Below are positions 8,708 to 21,200 of a DNA stretch of 64,000 bases, one piece after another. Made by a program: the position numbers and the translations under genes. The notes below the pieces were generated by a model. That model was given only the letters and a program-made list of their open reading frames with translations. It had not been told where the DNA came from and ran no database searches. Each line of letters opens with the position of its first letter. Position 1 is the first letter of the stretch. The stretch covers positions 496,001-560,000 of the forward strand of contig QYRS01000004.1 in NCBI GenBank assembly GCA_006503535.1, in the 5' to 3' direction. This DNA comes from Arthrinium phaeospermum. Taxonomy: Eukaryota > Ascomycota > Sordariomycetes > Amphisphaeriales > Apiosporaceae.

Positions 8708-11055
8708 ATGGTCACCCCACCCCTCGAGCCCGGCGTGGGCTATGGCATCGTTCTCGGCCTTGGCTTCGCCTTTGCCTTGGGAATGGTAAGTCGTCTACGC
8801 TGTGCATTATGACCTCCTGCCTAGGCCTCCCAGCGACTAGGGGCGCTGTCATTGACGAGGGCGCACTTTCCTCAAACGTGACAATGTAGACAATCTAACA
8901 TGTGATACTTTTCCCTCCGCAGATCCTGACCACCTTCATCCTGAAACGGTACAACTCGGAACTCGTCACGTCCGAAATGTTCAACACGGCGGGCCGCACC
9001 GTCAAGAGCGGCCTGGTGGGGTCCGCCGTGGTGTCGTCGTGGACCTGGGCCGCCACTCTCCTTCAAAGCACGGGCGTGTGCTACCGGTACGGCGTGTCGG
9101 GCCCGTTCTGGTACGCCTCGGGCGCGACGGTGCAGATCCTCCTGTTCGCGACGCTGGCCATCGAGCTGAAGCGGCGCGCGCCCCACGGCCACACCTTCCT
9201 CGAGGTCATCAAGGCCCGCTACGGGACTGTCCCCCACATCGTGTTCATGGTGTTCGGGCTGGCGACCAATATTCTGGTCAGCTTGATGCTCATTGTGGGC
9301 GGGTCCGCGACAGTGAGCGCGTTGACGGGGATGAATACGGTGGCGGCCATCTATTTGCTGCCGCTGGGTGTCGTACTGGTAAGCATACTGATGGGAAACT
9401 AGTAGGGCGATGGACTGACTTCCGTTCGTCGTGTAGTACACCATCGTCGGCGGCTTGAAGGCGACCATCTTGACCGATTGGGTCCACACCTTCATCCTTA
9501 TCATCATCATCATCGTCTTCGCTCTGACGGCGTATGCTTCCGGCGAGGCGCTGGGCTCTCCGTCCGCCGTCTATGACTTGCTGGTAAGAAGCCCCCTGTC
9601 TGATTTTCAGATGTGACTTGCATGTCTTTCGTCTACTGACACGCTGGGAAACTACAGGTGAAAGCTGCCGCAGCCCATCCCGTCGAGGGCAACGCCGAGG
9701 GCTCCTACCTGACCATGCGGTCCAAGGAAGGCGCCATCTTCTTCGTCATCAACATCGTGGGCAACTTCGGCACCGTCTTCCTCGACAACGGCTACTACAA
9801 CAAGGCCATCGCCGCCTCCCCGGTGCACGCCCTGCCGGGCTACATCCTGGGCGGCCTCAGCTGGTTCGCGATCCCGTGGCTGACGGCCACCACCATGGGC
9901 CTCTCGGCCCTGGCCCTCGAGGACACGCCCCGGTTCCCGACCTACCCGGACCGCATGTCCGAGGCCGACGTCACCGCGGGGCTGGTGCTGCCCTACGCGG
10001 CCGTCGCGCTCCTCGGTCGGGGCGGCGCCGTCGCGACGCTGCTCATCGTCTTCATGGCGGTCACGTCGGCGACGTCGTCGGAGCTCATCGCCGTCTCGTC
10101 CATCTTCACTTATGACTTCTACCGGACCTACCTCAACCCGCGCGCGAGCGGGCGCCGCCTCATCTACATGTCGCACGTCATCGTCGTCGGCTACGCCCTC
10201 TTCATCTCGAGCTTCAGCGTCGGGCTGTACTACGCCGGCATCTCCATGGGCTATTTGTATTTGATGATGGGCGTCATCATCTCGGCGGCCGTCATCCCCG
10301 CCACCCTGACGCTCGTCTGGGCCGGACAAAACAAATGGGCCGCGTCCCTGTCGCCGATCCTGGGCCTGGCCTTTGCGCTGATCGCCTGGCTCGTGACGGC
10401 GAAAAAGGAGTGCGGCAACCTGGGCGTCGAGTGCACGGGGTCCAACAACCCGATGCTGGCGGGCAACGTCGTGGCCCTGCTGTCGCCGCTGGTGCTGATC
10501 CCGGTGTTCACGCTCGTCTTCGGCAGGGACCGCTACGACTGGCAGAGCATGCTGGCCATCCGCAAGGGCGACGACCACGACCTCGCGACGTCGGCCGGCG
10601 TGGACCTGGAGCGCACCGTGGGCGGGCGCGAGGAGACGGCCGACGAGTTCCGGTCGGAGCAGAGCAAGCTGGCGCGCGCGAGCCGCATCTCCAAGTGGAC
10701 GACCGTCGTGCTGACCCTCTCGTTCCTCGTCCTCTGGCCCTTCCCCATGTACGGCTCGGGCTACATCTTCAGCAAGCCCTTCTTCACCGGCTGGGTCACC
10801 GTCGGCATCATCTGGATCTTCTGCAGCCTCGGCGCCGTCGGGCTCTTCCCCGTCTTCGAGGGCCGGCACACCCTGGCCCGCACTTTCCGGTTCATTGTCG
10901 CCGACGTCACGGGCCGGAAGCATCCCAAGACTATTCACGCCGAGGTGGCGGCTGCCCGGGACGGGGCCGCGACGGGGAGCGAGAAGGTTGGGAGTGGCGG
11001 GGAGACGCCGCCGGTGAAGAAGGAGTCGGCGAAAGAGGGGGTCGTTGCTGAGTAG
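8708..11055 (+). CDS. Urea active transporter, DUR3-like (sodium:solute symporter family), paralog B
   Basis: Complete plasma-membrane urea transporter gene of 692 aa in four exons: 8708-8785, 8923-9378, 9437-9583 and 9658-11055, all with GT-AG introns and adding up to one open frame. The protein starts [20 protein letters not shown]. It continues with the DUR3 blocks [77 protein letters not shown], a conserved [15 protein letters not shown] helix and FDFYRTYL-like [10 protein letters not shown]. About 13-15 hydrophobic helices are expected. A charged loop near residue 520-570 precedes the last helices, and the tail is Lys/Glu/Gly-rich. Length is close to yeast Dur3 (735 aa). It is a clear paralog of the gene at the start of the window but has different intron positions. 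Nitrogen control is likely but only hinted at by upstream GATA motifs. Confidence 0.94.
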
Positions 11056-12005
11056 ATGTAGATTAACCCTTCATCTCGCCCTCATACGATGGCGTGTACC
11101 ACGGAAAGGGGGAATAGAGAAGAAAGACCAGTTTGCTGACTTCTGGAGTAATGCGTTGGAATCGATACCCTCGTTCACGATTTGGAATAGCGCAGGTTAG
11201 ATACAAGATGAATGTCAAAATGAGAATACGGAAATATTCCATTTCGTAGTTATTGAACGAACCCTGTTTAACTGAGCTTTAAGACCTTGTTGTATTGTAC
11301 GCATCTTGTTATTATCATTTTCAAAGAATTCCTCGATCAGTCCCCAACCAAGAGAGCTTGATAGCATTGCCATATGTGACTCCATCTTCGTCGTTCGAGT
11401 AAAGTTTTTGTCGTCGTATGTCACATCAAACACGTCATCATCCGGTGGATATTTGTCCAGAAGCTGAATTTTACAGATGCGTGGCTCTTTTTTTGCTTTT
11501 TCTTTTCCTGGATTTCTCGATGACGGGCAGCGCGGGGTGCAGGAAGATGCATGACTTCCCCACGATGACCCGCGTTGCTTCCGACTTCTGCGCCGAGACT
11601 CTTCCCAAAGACGTCCTACTGCGAGGTTGCATGGTAATTTACGACAGACCGTTCATATGGGGCAGATACGTCTCGCTTAATATGTGGACGACGCGAAGGA
11701 GGCCGTGATTCGCTCACCGGTTACTCTCTCCTGCTCTTCGGGATGATTCCACCTCCCCCATTGGGAAGAAGAGGCGCATCAAGCGAGACAGCACGAGTGA
11801 CAGTCACCGTCACAGTCATCAGTGAAACACTCGGCTAATTGAACATGCGAGCCAGCCCACTGGGTAATCAAAAGCCCTAAATACGACATGCACCCATCCG
11901 AGCAAGTGTATTCGTGTTGTTTGTTTGTTCATTCATTTCATTAGCATTACGCTATATAATTTCTTCTTCTTCCTCATCTTTCCTCGCTATTCTCTACCCA
12001 TCCGC
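11056..12005. other. Convergent 3' intergenic region
   Basis: About 0.95 kb between the stop codons of the second urea permease (+) and the SDR gene (-). It holds the two 3' untranslated regions. I see no supported gene; the short frames here are not protein-like. Confidence 0.55.
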
Positions 12006-12994
12006 TTAACCGCTCATCCACTGGCCGCCGTTGGCGCTGATGAGGCAGCCGGTCTGGTAGGCGGCGTCGGGGCTGCAGATGTTGGCGACAATAGCAGCGA
12101 TCTCCTCGGGGTAGGCGACGCGCCCCCCGTACTTCTTGCCCATGTCCTGCATGGCGGGCGAGTCCCACTCGCGCACGCCCGAGAGCGGGGTGAGGGGGTA
12201 GAAGAGGGCGATGGCCTGCTTGGCCTCCTCGGACGCGTGCGCGAACATGTCGGTGTTGGTGCTGCCGACGCAGACGCTGTTGACGGTGCAGCGCTCCGCC
12301 AGCTCGCGCGCCCACGTGCGCGTCATGGACTCGACGGCGCCCTTGGTGCCGCCGTACAGCGTCAGGTACGCCAGCCCGACCTTGCTGCCCACGCTCGACA
12401 GCAGCACGATCCGGCCCGACCGGTCGTTGGGCAGGTGCGGCTGCACCGCCTGCGTCAGCAGGATCGGGCCCAGCACGTTGGTGCGGTAGACCTGGTCGAA
12501 GTCCTCGACCGTCACGGCCTCGAGCGGCATGGCGTGGAAGAGGGCGGCGCTGTGCACGAGGATGTCGACCTGCAGCTTGCTGGTGGCGGCGTTCTTGTTG
12601 GCGGGGAAGGAGGCCTCGGCCGTCTGGAGGATGGTGGCGCAGCCCTCCTTGGTGGTGATGTCGGCGCGGCAGGGCACGGCCTTGACGCCGTGGGTCTGGG
12701 CCAGCTCGGCGGCGAGCTTCTGGGCCGGCTCGTCGGACGAGGGGGTCTTGTAGATGATGCACACGTTGGCGCCCTGGGCGGCCAGCTTGGTGGCGATGGA
12801 GGCGCCGATGCCTGTTGCGTTTCAACACATGGCTCCTGATCAGTTATCTCTGCTCTGCGCTGGCTAGGGGTTCTCCTTTCAGATTACGAGAATGGGACGA
12901 CAATCTACTGACTTCGGGCGGAGCCGGTGATGAGGGCCAGCTTTCCTTCGTGCACCCGGCCGTTGGCCATGTTGACTGCTGCGGAAGAGGCCAT
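12006..12994 (-). CDS. Short-chain dehydrogenase/reductase (SDR)
   Basis: NAD(P)-dependent oxidoreductase of 295 aa, substrate unknown. Two exons, 12994-12913 and 12811-12006, are joined by a 101-nt intron (gtcagt ... caacag); together they give one 888-nt frame. The nucleotide-binding glycine motif TGSARSIG lies at about residues 23-30 and spans the splice junction, supporting it. Downstream are DI at about 79, NVLGP near 139, a catalytic Ser in LLSSVGS near 167, and Tyr180/Lys184 in YGGTK (the YxxxK pair). The structural NNAG motif is replaced by HSAA. The C terminus ends with the family-typical TGCLISANGGQWMSG. No targeting signal is evident, so it is probably cytosolic. It resembles 3-oxoacyl-reductase-like fungal SDRs. 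There is no PKS, NRPS or other pathway gene next to it. A second in-frame ATG (12970) is a possible alternative start. Confidence 0.88.
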
Positions 12995-15900
12995 GGCTGA
13001 TTTAGAGTTCGTGATTGGTCTGGGGATCTTCGTCTGGGTAAACGAAGCTGAAGGGGAGTTTCAATTTGGCTGGTACTGCAAGTGGTCAGATGATCGGCAG
13101 GAGGGAAAAAGTATGAAGGTAGTATTGTTTTATTCTCTCGACGACTAGCGACGCATGGCATCAGATATTTGCCCTTTTATCTTCTCCTTTTGCATTCCCA
13201 TCCGGCTTCTATCCAACCCCGCCCGTCAAAGATCCGGCCAGTCGAACTATCACGATGGGTGCGCACCATGTCCGCACCTGGCCATCTGGATGGGAAACGC
13301 CATGTCTGGCCTTTCAAATGGCCATCTTGAGGAGAGTGTGTGAGAGGGTTTCCCCAGTCGGGCCAGTAGCGGTCAGGGACAGGCATGCCAGATAGTCCAA
13401 ACAACGTCCTCCAAACTGCGGTTCTGGCGGCGGTAACGGCGGGGACTGCAGTACAAATAGCACTACTCTGCTTTGAGGACACCGATACCACATGGTTGAG
13501 GGGACACATTCTGGGGACACCACTGCCACGAGCCGCCACCACACACGCAAGCCACAACGTGGACGAGGCAATGAAAACCACTGGGCGTGTGTGCCTGGCC
13601 AGCAACCAGACAAGAAATGCCAGCTAGCAAGTGCAAGTGCGACTGCGAGTGTCCAGGAAAGATGCTACATACCACTTTGCTACCACTTTCTGCCTGCCGC
13701 ATGGAAAACCAACCCTCTTTGGGAGTCGGGTGGTACGGATTGGCCGCGAGGTGGAGCTGGGAGAGGGCAAGTTAGTGAACCAGCCAACGCTCCCCACCGC
13801 TAAGATTGAGGACCGGGGGCGTTTTGGCCGGGATCAGGGTTTCAATTTTTCACGATGCCCTTGTGCCCTTCTTCCCACTGCCCAGACACATCGACACGGC
13901 AAAGAGAGGAGCGAGAATGGAGAAAAGAGCACGGCCGTTCATCACGACTCGCTCCAACCGATCTGGGCGGGTGTTCACTGGCGCCCGTCTCCGGACGGCA
14001 GACGGCTCGACCCTTTTTGCGCCTTGTCGGAAGGGAACGCAGTTCCCAGGAGATTGGGAAGGCCATGTTGATGGGCGGGTGCAGCCGTGGCCTCACGGAA
14101 GTCAAAAAAAAATATAAATAGGGTACGGAGTGTGTGTATACACGCATACGTACTCCGTACTCACCGTTTTTATCGATTCTAGAGAAAGGTCAGAATGCAA
14201 CATACACGACTCAGGTTTCCGGGTCTTCAAGGCCAATCAGATGCCTTTGTCCTACGGCGCAGCAGCGAGGTCTGTCGGCCAGTGGCCAGTGCTGTCGCGG
14301 TGCTCTAGTCCCGGGACAGAAAGGATACGCACATCACGAGCCACGCCAAAAATCATCTCAGGTGGTTTTTCCTTACTGTCAATGTCCGACAGCCGATTCC
14401 CCTGCATGCAGCCTGCTACTATGTAGGTATTGCGTGCCTTGCCCTTGCTGCTTGCTGCTTGACTGTACGGATATCCCACAGACCAGAACACAAGCCATCG
14501 AACGGCTTGCGGCGAACGTTGGAACTACTGCTGCAGGATGATGTGCGCCTAATTTCGAGCGTTTGAACTTTTGGTGTATGTAATTAGCTCGTACGGAGTC
14601 CCTCAAGTTTGACTAATCCATACGACGCTACAATCGAACGGCAAGACGGATACCAGATCGAATGTTTTAGGGACGATTTCGGATGGGTTCTAGTGCACCG
14701 GTCCTTGTTTGTGCGCCGCCCTCGTGGTAGCAAAAATGGGTTCCTTCCCTCCTCTGACATCTGTCAGCTTCTCTGCCGCTCGTGTTTCTATGACGGTTCT
14801 ATTCGGGATCATGGTTCAATTGCACTCAAGCTGAGCCGGACCGTTTTCTCTACTATTTTTCCTTTTCCTTCTCGAATTTCCTGGGGAGCAGGGCTGGAAT
14901 TATGAAGTAGCATACGTACTAGTAGTACGTCGGCCCCTACGCCATTTCTTTTTAACTCTCGAGGTTCCCGTGGCCGTCTTTTCCTTGGTAAACCCCACGT
15001 GGGGCCAAGGTACTTTTCTGATCGCGACCGACCCTACCAGCCCAGAAACTCCCCAAGTTTCCAAACCAAGCCGAGAGGAGACTGAGGAGGAGTTCGAGCC
15101 CGTCAGCCCGACACGCTGAACGGCCCGCTTTTGGAGCGAGTGGGTATCCGTCGCTGGCGTAAACAAGGGACGCGGCATGATTTCCAGACACACGGTGATC
15201 AAAAGTGAGCTGGTCGCTGATGGCACAGTCAATGGGATTGGCCTGCGCCTTTTTATTGCGAGCTTCCCAACAGGGCAAGTGATCACCAGGAGCTTCCCTG
15301 CTTTGGGCCTCAGAAGAAGGGGGCTTGCTGCAGATAATAGACTTTTGCCTTCATGAGCGACAGCCGACATTGACACCTAACTTACAAGCTGCTTGCCTGC
15401 AGCAGCCGCTCCACCAGCGCCGCACTTGATTTCAATTTAATACTACCTAGTACCACGAAAGGCGTTCGGAAAATAAGGGTGACAATGTGCAGTATTCACC
15501 TGTTTGGGTTATGGCGCGGCGCAAGGACACAAAAGGGAAAAGGAAAATAAAGATTGTGCTGAGATTGGTAGGCTAAGGGTGTCTAGCGGGTAAGGGCTGA
15601 CGACCATTGGACATGGACAATGACGGTATGTAAGTGTATGTATGCTGACTCGAATATATGCATATGTATGCTGGCTGGCTGGTTGGCCATGTGGCTAATA
15701 GAGTTGCCGATCCAGATCTATGGATTGTATGTTCCGGTAGTTGGCTGTCGTGCATTTGCTTGCAGCGGCGGGTGCCGTAATGGATGTGAGAAGTGATAGG
15801 TATGGTATGTATTATTATTATTGCCAGATACCTATAATAAACTTTCCGTCGGTGTGGTGGTGTGGTGGTGTCAAGGTGTGTGCAAGGCACAATTGTGTGC

Positions 15901-17228
15901 TTGCGTTCCCATCCAGCATGATCCCGGCGGTTTACTACAGGAGTCACTATATTGGAGGCGGGCTGCGCGCACCCAGCGAACAGTGCTTCTTCCCAGATCA
16001 GGACTGGGCTGGCAGGGCGGACTGGCTGCTTGGGCCGCGGCTTGCTACTCCTCCTACCGTACTCCTCCTCTTCCTCCTTCTCCTCCCCGACCCGAGGCTC
16101 TCACGTCAGAGACAAATCGGACACACAAGCAGCAACCAGCAGAACTTGGACAGCACGGGATAATTATGCCGGTACCAAGTCCCATTCCCAGCAGCTGCAT
16201 AGCCAAGCAGAACGGCCCCCCTTCTGTTTCCCCTGGCCCTACCAGGTATTTGGGGCGATGATCCTATCTTGGAAAGAGCGTGGAAGAGGGCCCCATAAGA
16301 AAGGACCCCCCCATCCTGCCATCCTGCCGCGTCCTATTTGCTGACGGCTTCCCGGGAGCCAGGATCCGGCCTCGAGAAAAAGCAAGTAGGGTAGCACTCG
16401 CTCATCTGCCAAAGGCCCAGCGCCCTGGCAGAGGGCCTGCCGTCATGTCGCATCAATGGAAGGAAAATCGAGGGGATCCTGGAAATCATCACGAGAGAAA
16501 AATTACCACCATGCCCCCGGCCGAGACGGCCCAGCATGCCTGCCCCGTTGAAACAAGTGAGGGTGAGACTGTGAGACTGAGAGAAAGAGAGCGAGAGCGA
16601 GAGCCAAGAGCTTTCCCTTACTCTAACCCTTGGGCGAACCACTGGGACCGACCCATTGGGTCGGAAGATGGCCTAGTTCGTAGCACAACGCTCTGCCCAC
16701 GCTGGGCTGTTCGCGATAATGCCCTGTATAATCTACCTAGCCTCGCGTATTTTGTTATGTATGAAGTCGTATAAAAAAAAAAAAGAAGTGGCAACTGGGG
16801 TTTCCCTGGGGACTAGGTTAGCGGAATATGCCTCCCTGTCAGGCGTCGTCTTGACCAGACGAACTACTACACCTGGTCCTTCCTCCCCCCATACTGCCAC
16901 TTGGACTATCATCATCACATTTTCCATTCTCCCATCTAACCTTCTTATATTAGGCGAATAGCGGCTTGTCGCTGTCGCCGGTTTTCCCTATATTAGCGTC
17001 GCGCCCGCCGTTGTGCCTACTGTCTTCTGCGTGGTCCTCGCTTAGTACACCCGCCAATCCATATGCCATGAACTAGCATCAACGAACGAATTCAGTGGGG
17101 ACCCGGGATCACGCCGTTGATTCATATACACGATCATCCCGTCAGGTTTCGACTTTTTATAGTTTTCCCAGGGACACCTAGATTGAACACGCCCAAGCAA
17201 TCGAGAGGGAGGAGGTTGCCCATTCGCC
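12995..17228. other. Long divergent intergenic region (4.2 kb)
   Basis: Lies between the divergent SDR and rhodopsin-domain genes. It contains pyrimidine-rich runs (about 16043-16090), an AG-rich run (about 16560-16605) and several overlapping short frames in all phases, none with a recognisable domain. I see no supported gene, tRNA or transposon. Leaders of both flanking genes should lie at its ends. Confidence 0.45.
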
Positions 17229-18655
17229 ATGTCAGCGACCGTCGATCCGAACCGCCTCTGGGTCGAACATCTGGACGGCACCGGACTCGCCACGGTCGTC
17301 ACCTCCGTCATCTGCGGCGTCATTTCCATCGTCGTCGTTGGCCTCAGGTGTTTTGTGCGTACCCGAGATCAGACGTTTGGTCTGGATGATGGGTTGATGT
17401 TTGGAGGACTGGTAAGTTTCACCTCCGGGGCAGCCGGCTGGACTGGCATACCGCATAAGAAAAGAAATCCCCGTCGCGAGCAACAAAATCTAACCTGGCG
17501 CGGAAAACAGCTTCTCTACATCGTGGATGTCGCTCTCGGCAGCATCGGTTCGATGCACGGTCTCGGGACCGTAAATGCCAAACTCAACACGAACATGATG
17601 ATCGAGGCGACCAAGTACCTGATGATCTGGATGTTGATCTACGTCTGTGGCCTGATGTTGATCAAGGCGTCGATTTGCATTACCCTGTTTCGAATCGCGA
17701 GCACCAACAAGACATACCGGCTATGCATCATCGTTCTCCTGGTCATCATCGCCGGCAACTTCTTCACGACATTCGTGGGCGTCTTGTTGCTGTGTTCGCC
17801 GGTTGAGGCCAACTGGAATACGGCTCTGGTGGCACAGGGTAAAGCGACGTGCGCGTCCACGGATGCCATGATCGGTCTGTCGTACACCTCGACGGCCGTC
17901 TCCATCGCCACCGACATGGCGTGCGCCGTCTTGCCGGGTGTTATTCTGTGGCGCACGCAAATGGCCTTCAGGACCAAGATTTCCGTCACGGTCCTGCTTT
18001 CTTTCGGTTCTTTGTAAGTTTTTTTTTTTCGCCGCAGCTTCAACATTTCCCTCGAGGCAAGGAACTGACCAACGCCTTGTCTAGTGCTTCGATTTCGACC
18101 ATGATCAGAACCCCTTATATCGAGTACTACCGAACGCCGCTGGACAACCTACCATGTAAGTGCCTGATGAAGCTGCTTCGGCCAACCAAGTCAGTCGTGC
18201 GCATCTTGCTAATACGCATTCCCCCCTTTTTAGACCACGTAGGAAACATCGTGCTCTGGTCCAACATCGAGTCGGCCATCGGTCTGGTGGCGGGCTCGCT
18301 GCCTTCGCTGCGGCGGCTGATCATGGCCAAGGTCAAGAAGTCGTCTTCGCACGAGGGGGCATCCAGCGGCTACAACCACGGCGCGAACACGCCCGTGGGG
18401 CTCGTGACGTTCGGGGGCACGCCGGGCGGCGGCATCAACGGCCGCAAGAAGAGCACCTTTCGCAACCCGACCGACCTAGGCCACACCATCGCGACGGTCC
18501 ACGCCCAAGGAGACGGGGACTGGCGGCGCCTCCGCGACTCCTCCTCGGACAAGGAGAGCATGCACGGCATCCGCGCCGACTACACATACGAGGTGGAGCT
18601 GACGCAGTCTCCCAAGATGCACTCACCCATCACCCCGACCAAGTCGCTGCAGTAG
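17229..18655 (+). CDS. Rhodopsin-domain integral membrane protein (PTH11-like family without CFEM domain)
   Basis: Seven-helix fungal membrane protein of 392 aa in four exons: 17229-17411, 17511-18013, 18085-18155 and 18234-18655. Seen in order are a helix VVTSVICGVISIVVVGLRCF with the family RC.VRTR element, a conserved DD (GLDDGLM), LLYIVDVALGSIGSMHGLG, KYLMIWMLIYVCGLMLIKASICITLFRIA, a helix and LLCSPVEANW loop, then CASTDAMIGLSYTSTAVSIATDMACAVLP, TPYIEYY, and NIVLWSNIESAIGLVAGSLPSLRRL. This pattern is that of the fungal rhodopsin domain (SAT4/PTH11-like). The cytosolic tail of about 110 residues is Ser/Gly/Lys-rich. Members are suspected surface sensors, mostly uncharacterised. There is no N-terminal CFEM cysteine domain. 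Intron 1 is 99 nt, in frame and free of stops, so a retained-intron form would also be open. Confidence 0.9.
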
Positions 18656-21200
18656 TCTTCCACGGTTACTTTGGTCGCTTGTCATTGTAAAGCGTGTATA
18701 ATATGTGTATATGTAGGAGGTATCAACGGGACTCCACAGGAACTCCAAGTTCTTAATATTGGCATATAATGATATATGGGCAAATGCAGTAGTGGGTTTG
18801 GCAGATGCGTTGGCGATTCCGACAATCACGCGCCCATTCTGGGCCTTGGGAGGCAACGAGGTCTTCTTGAGGGAGGTTGCCGCTGCGGGCCGGCCGGCGG
18901 CTGTCCTCAATCGCACGCGACAACTTGACGCGTCCTGCGGGCAATACCGGCGTGTATCGCTTAAGGTGCATCTGGCTCCCCTACAAGGCAGGGTTTAACA
19001 GATACTCTTGATTGGCGACAGCAGATTGTAGATGCCAGGTTGAGAGTCATTAGGCAACAAGGGTCGGAACAATCCGAACAGCCGCGACGTCAAGGACAAA
19101 TTGCAGGCTTGGCCCCACGATCGATGTCGCTTGATGTATGCCAGGGAGTCACCGTCAGCTCGACGTCGCAGACGAGGTCGTTTCTTTGGTGATCATATTC
19201 CGGTGCCGGAAGAGGCATGATTGCAGCCTAAGTCCAATGGCCGATCACATGAAACGAACTGAGGATGTGTCATCTCATTGCAACGAAAGCGGAAAACGGA
19301 ACGCTGGCAACATGTCTCTTGTGTGGTACAGTCCAATTTGGGGGTTGCATGTTCAAGATGATGTAATGTCGCAAGAAGTGACCAACCCGTAGGGCTGAAC
19401 CCAGATGGTGCCGCAGTGGCTATACGGAGGCATTGCCGTGAACACAAGGCAGTTCAGTTGGTCAATTGCTGTTGGTCGTGGGAGGATTGACGGATATTTT
19501 GGGAGCTTGGTGTTTGGGTGACATAAAGAATGCCTACATTGTGGAAGGCAGTAGCGATCAACCCAGTGTTAGTGGTCTGACCCAAGCCCAGTAGAGGGTG
19601 ATATGCAGGTACAGCGCAGCCTCCAGCGGGGGCGCGGCTACCTTCCAATTGAATCAAGCCAAACCTCAGGTGGCCAGTTATCAGACCTATCTCCATCAAT
19701 GATCCTGCTTCCTACCTACCTGCAGACCTGACCTTCAATGTTACGTGCATCATGTAATCATGGAGTCGAGTACATTCGTTTCATGACAATTGAGTTAGGC
19801 ATCTAGGTAATTTGATTGGAGGCGACAGGAATCCATTTCGAATTGCTGGAAGTCATCACTTGCCTCGGAAGAAACAGCGTGCTTCTCACTTGAGCAGTAA
19901 CGACAGGAAGTTGCCTAATTGGCTCTTTCTACCCCCCACTTGACTTGCACCTTCCTCTGTAAGGTCTGCGTGCATGTACGCATTTGGAACGACCTTGCTC
20001 CCCTGAAGCTCCCATTCCCTCCTAGGTAGCAATCCTTCCAACTCAAATTGAACAACGGGGGCTGAAAGAATGCCTCAATCCCGACATCGCCTTCTGGTTG
20101 ATCGAACCTTCATCACCGAAATAGCTTCATCCCCCCCCAAGGGATGTTTTGTGGACACCGAGATAGCCATGAAGTTACGGTCACACAAACCACGCCTATT
20201 GACTCACTTGAGATCATAGGGCTGGCGGGCTGATTGTCTGACCAACCACGCATCTGATCTATTCTATGTTTGCTCATGTCAACCATATGCGACTCATCGC
20301 CGCGCCGCTGCTTAGCAATCCTACACGACGACCTCTCACCCCCTTACTTCCTCCTCATCGAAACATTCCCAATCGTCTGCTACAATGGATGCCTACTCAG
20401 GCCTGTGTCCGAAAGAGGCATGCCTTACTTCCGCAAGACGGAAATATGGCGTACCATCCGTTCGCTCTCCCAGGAGCTCTCTCTGCCTAGGCTCAGTGCA
20501 TTCCTCGGCCAACTCGATTCGTATACCTGGGACTTCAAGGCGGTGCTAACAGATTACCGGTTCCTCCGTGCTGTGCCATGCCTATGCAGCAGTCAGCGGG
20601 TGCGTCTAATGGTTCTGGAAACTTACGTTCGGTGAAGTCCAATACTTGGTCCAACAGCCTACCAACCTCTATCACTATCGTATCTCCTTGTGCCGTGGCT
20701 CAGGCTGTCAGATATGTCGCTCCCTCGAATGAGACAAGACGGGCTGATGCCGCGGGCATCAGTGTCAGGTCATCGGTCCACTCAGCGACCCAGACTGCTC
20801 ACTTCTGTGCCTACCATGTCCCCATCTCTGACAGAGGCGACGCGCAATGGGACCCGCGGTGTATAGACTGACTGGCCCGCTATCAGGATTCCTCGGAGGA
20901 ACATCCTTCACCCCAGACAGAATACTGCTTCATCTTTCAATATGGGGGCGGAGGAAGTAGCAGTGCCGTATTGACTCAACTTGCAACCAGCCTCTGTTTG
21001 ACTTGAGGAAGCTCGTCGAGTTGTATATAATGAGGTATGAACTCTCTTGACAGATCCTATCATCCTGATATCCATACTGACAGACATCCTCACACCTCAT
21101 CAACCTTTGACAGCCATCTGCCTGCCTTGTCACTTACAGCATTTCGACACTACCACATACTCGTTCGTCACTGAGAGAAACAGCCATACAGCCGATCAAT
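18656..21200. other. Intergenic region (2.5 kb)
   Basis: Downstream of the rhodopsin-domain gene. Overlapping frames at 18753-18998, 20266-20635 and 20578-20871 have no recognisable domain, conserved splice pattern or codon bias. I call no gene here. A TATA-like TATATAA at 21025-21031 precedes the weak Pro-rich ORF. Confidence 0.4.

Noticed and set aside
9652..10938. 428-codon open frame on the minus strand over urea permease B
   Set aside because: Antisense shadow; His/Arg/Asp/Gly-rich composition without family features.
16655..16735. A tRNA-like stretch (gcctagttcgtagcac ... gctgttcgcg)
   Set aside because: No consistent acceptor, D and T stems can be paired; it lacks a proper T loop.
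12006..18655. Secondary-metabolite cluster around the SDR and membrane-protein genes
   Set aside because: There is no polyketide, peptide or terpene synthase, and kilobases of non-coding sequence separate the genes.
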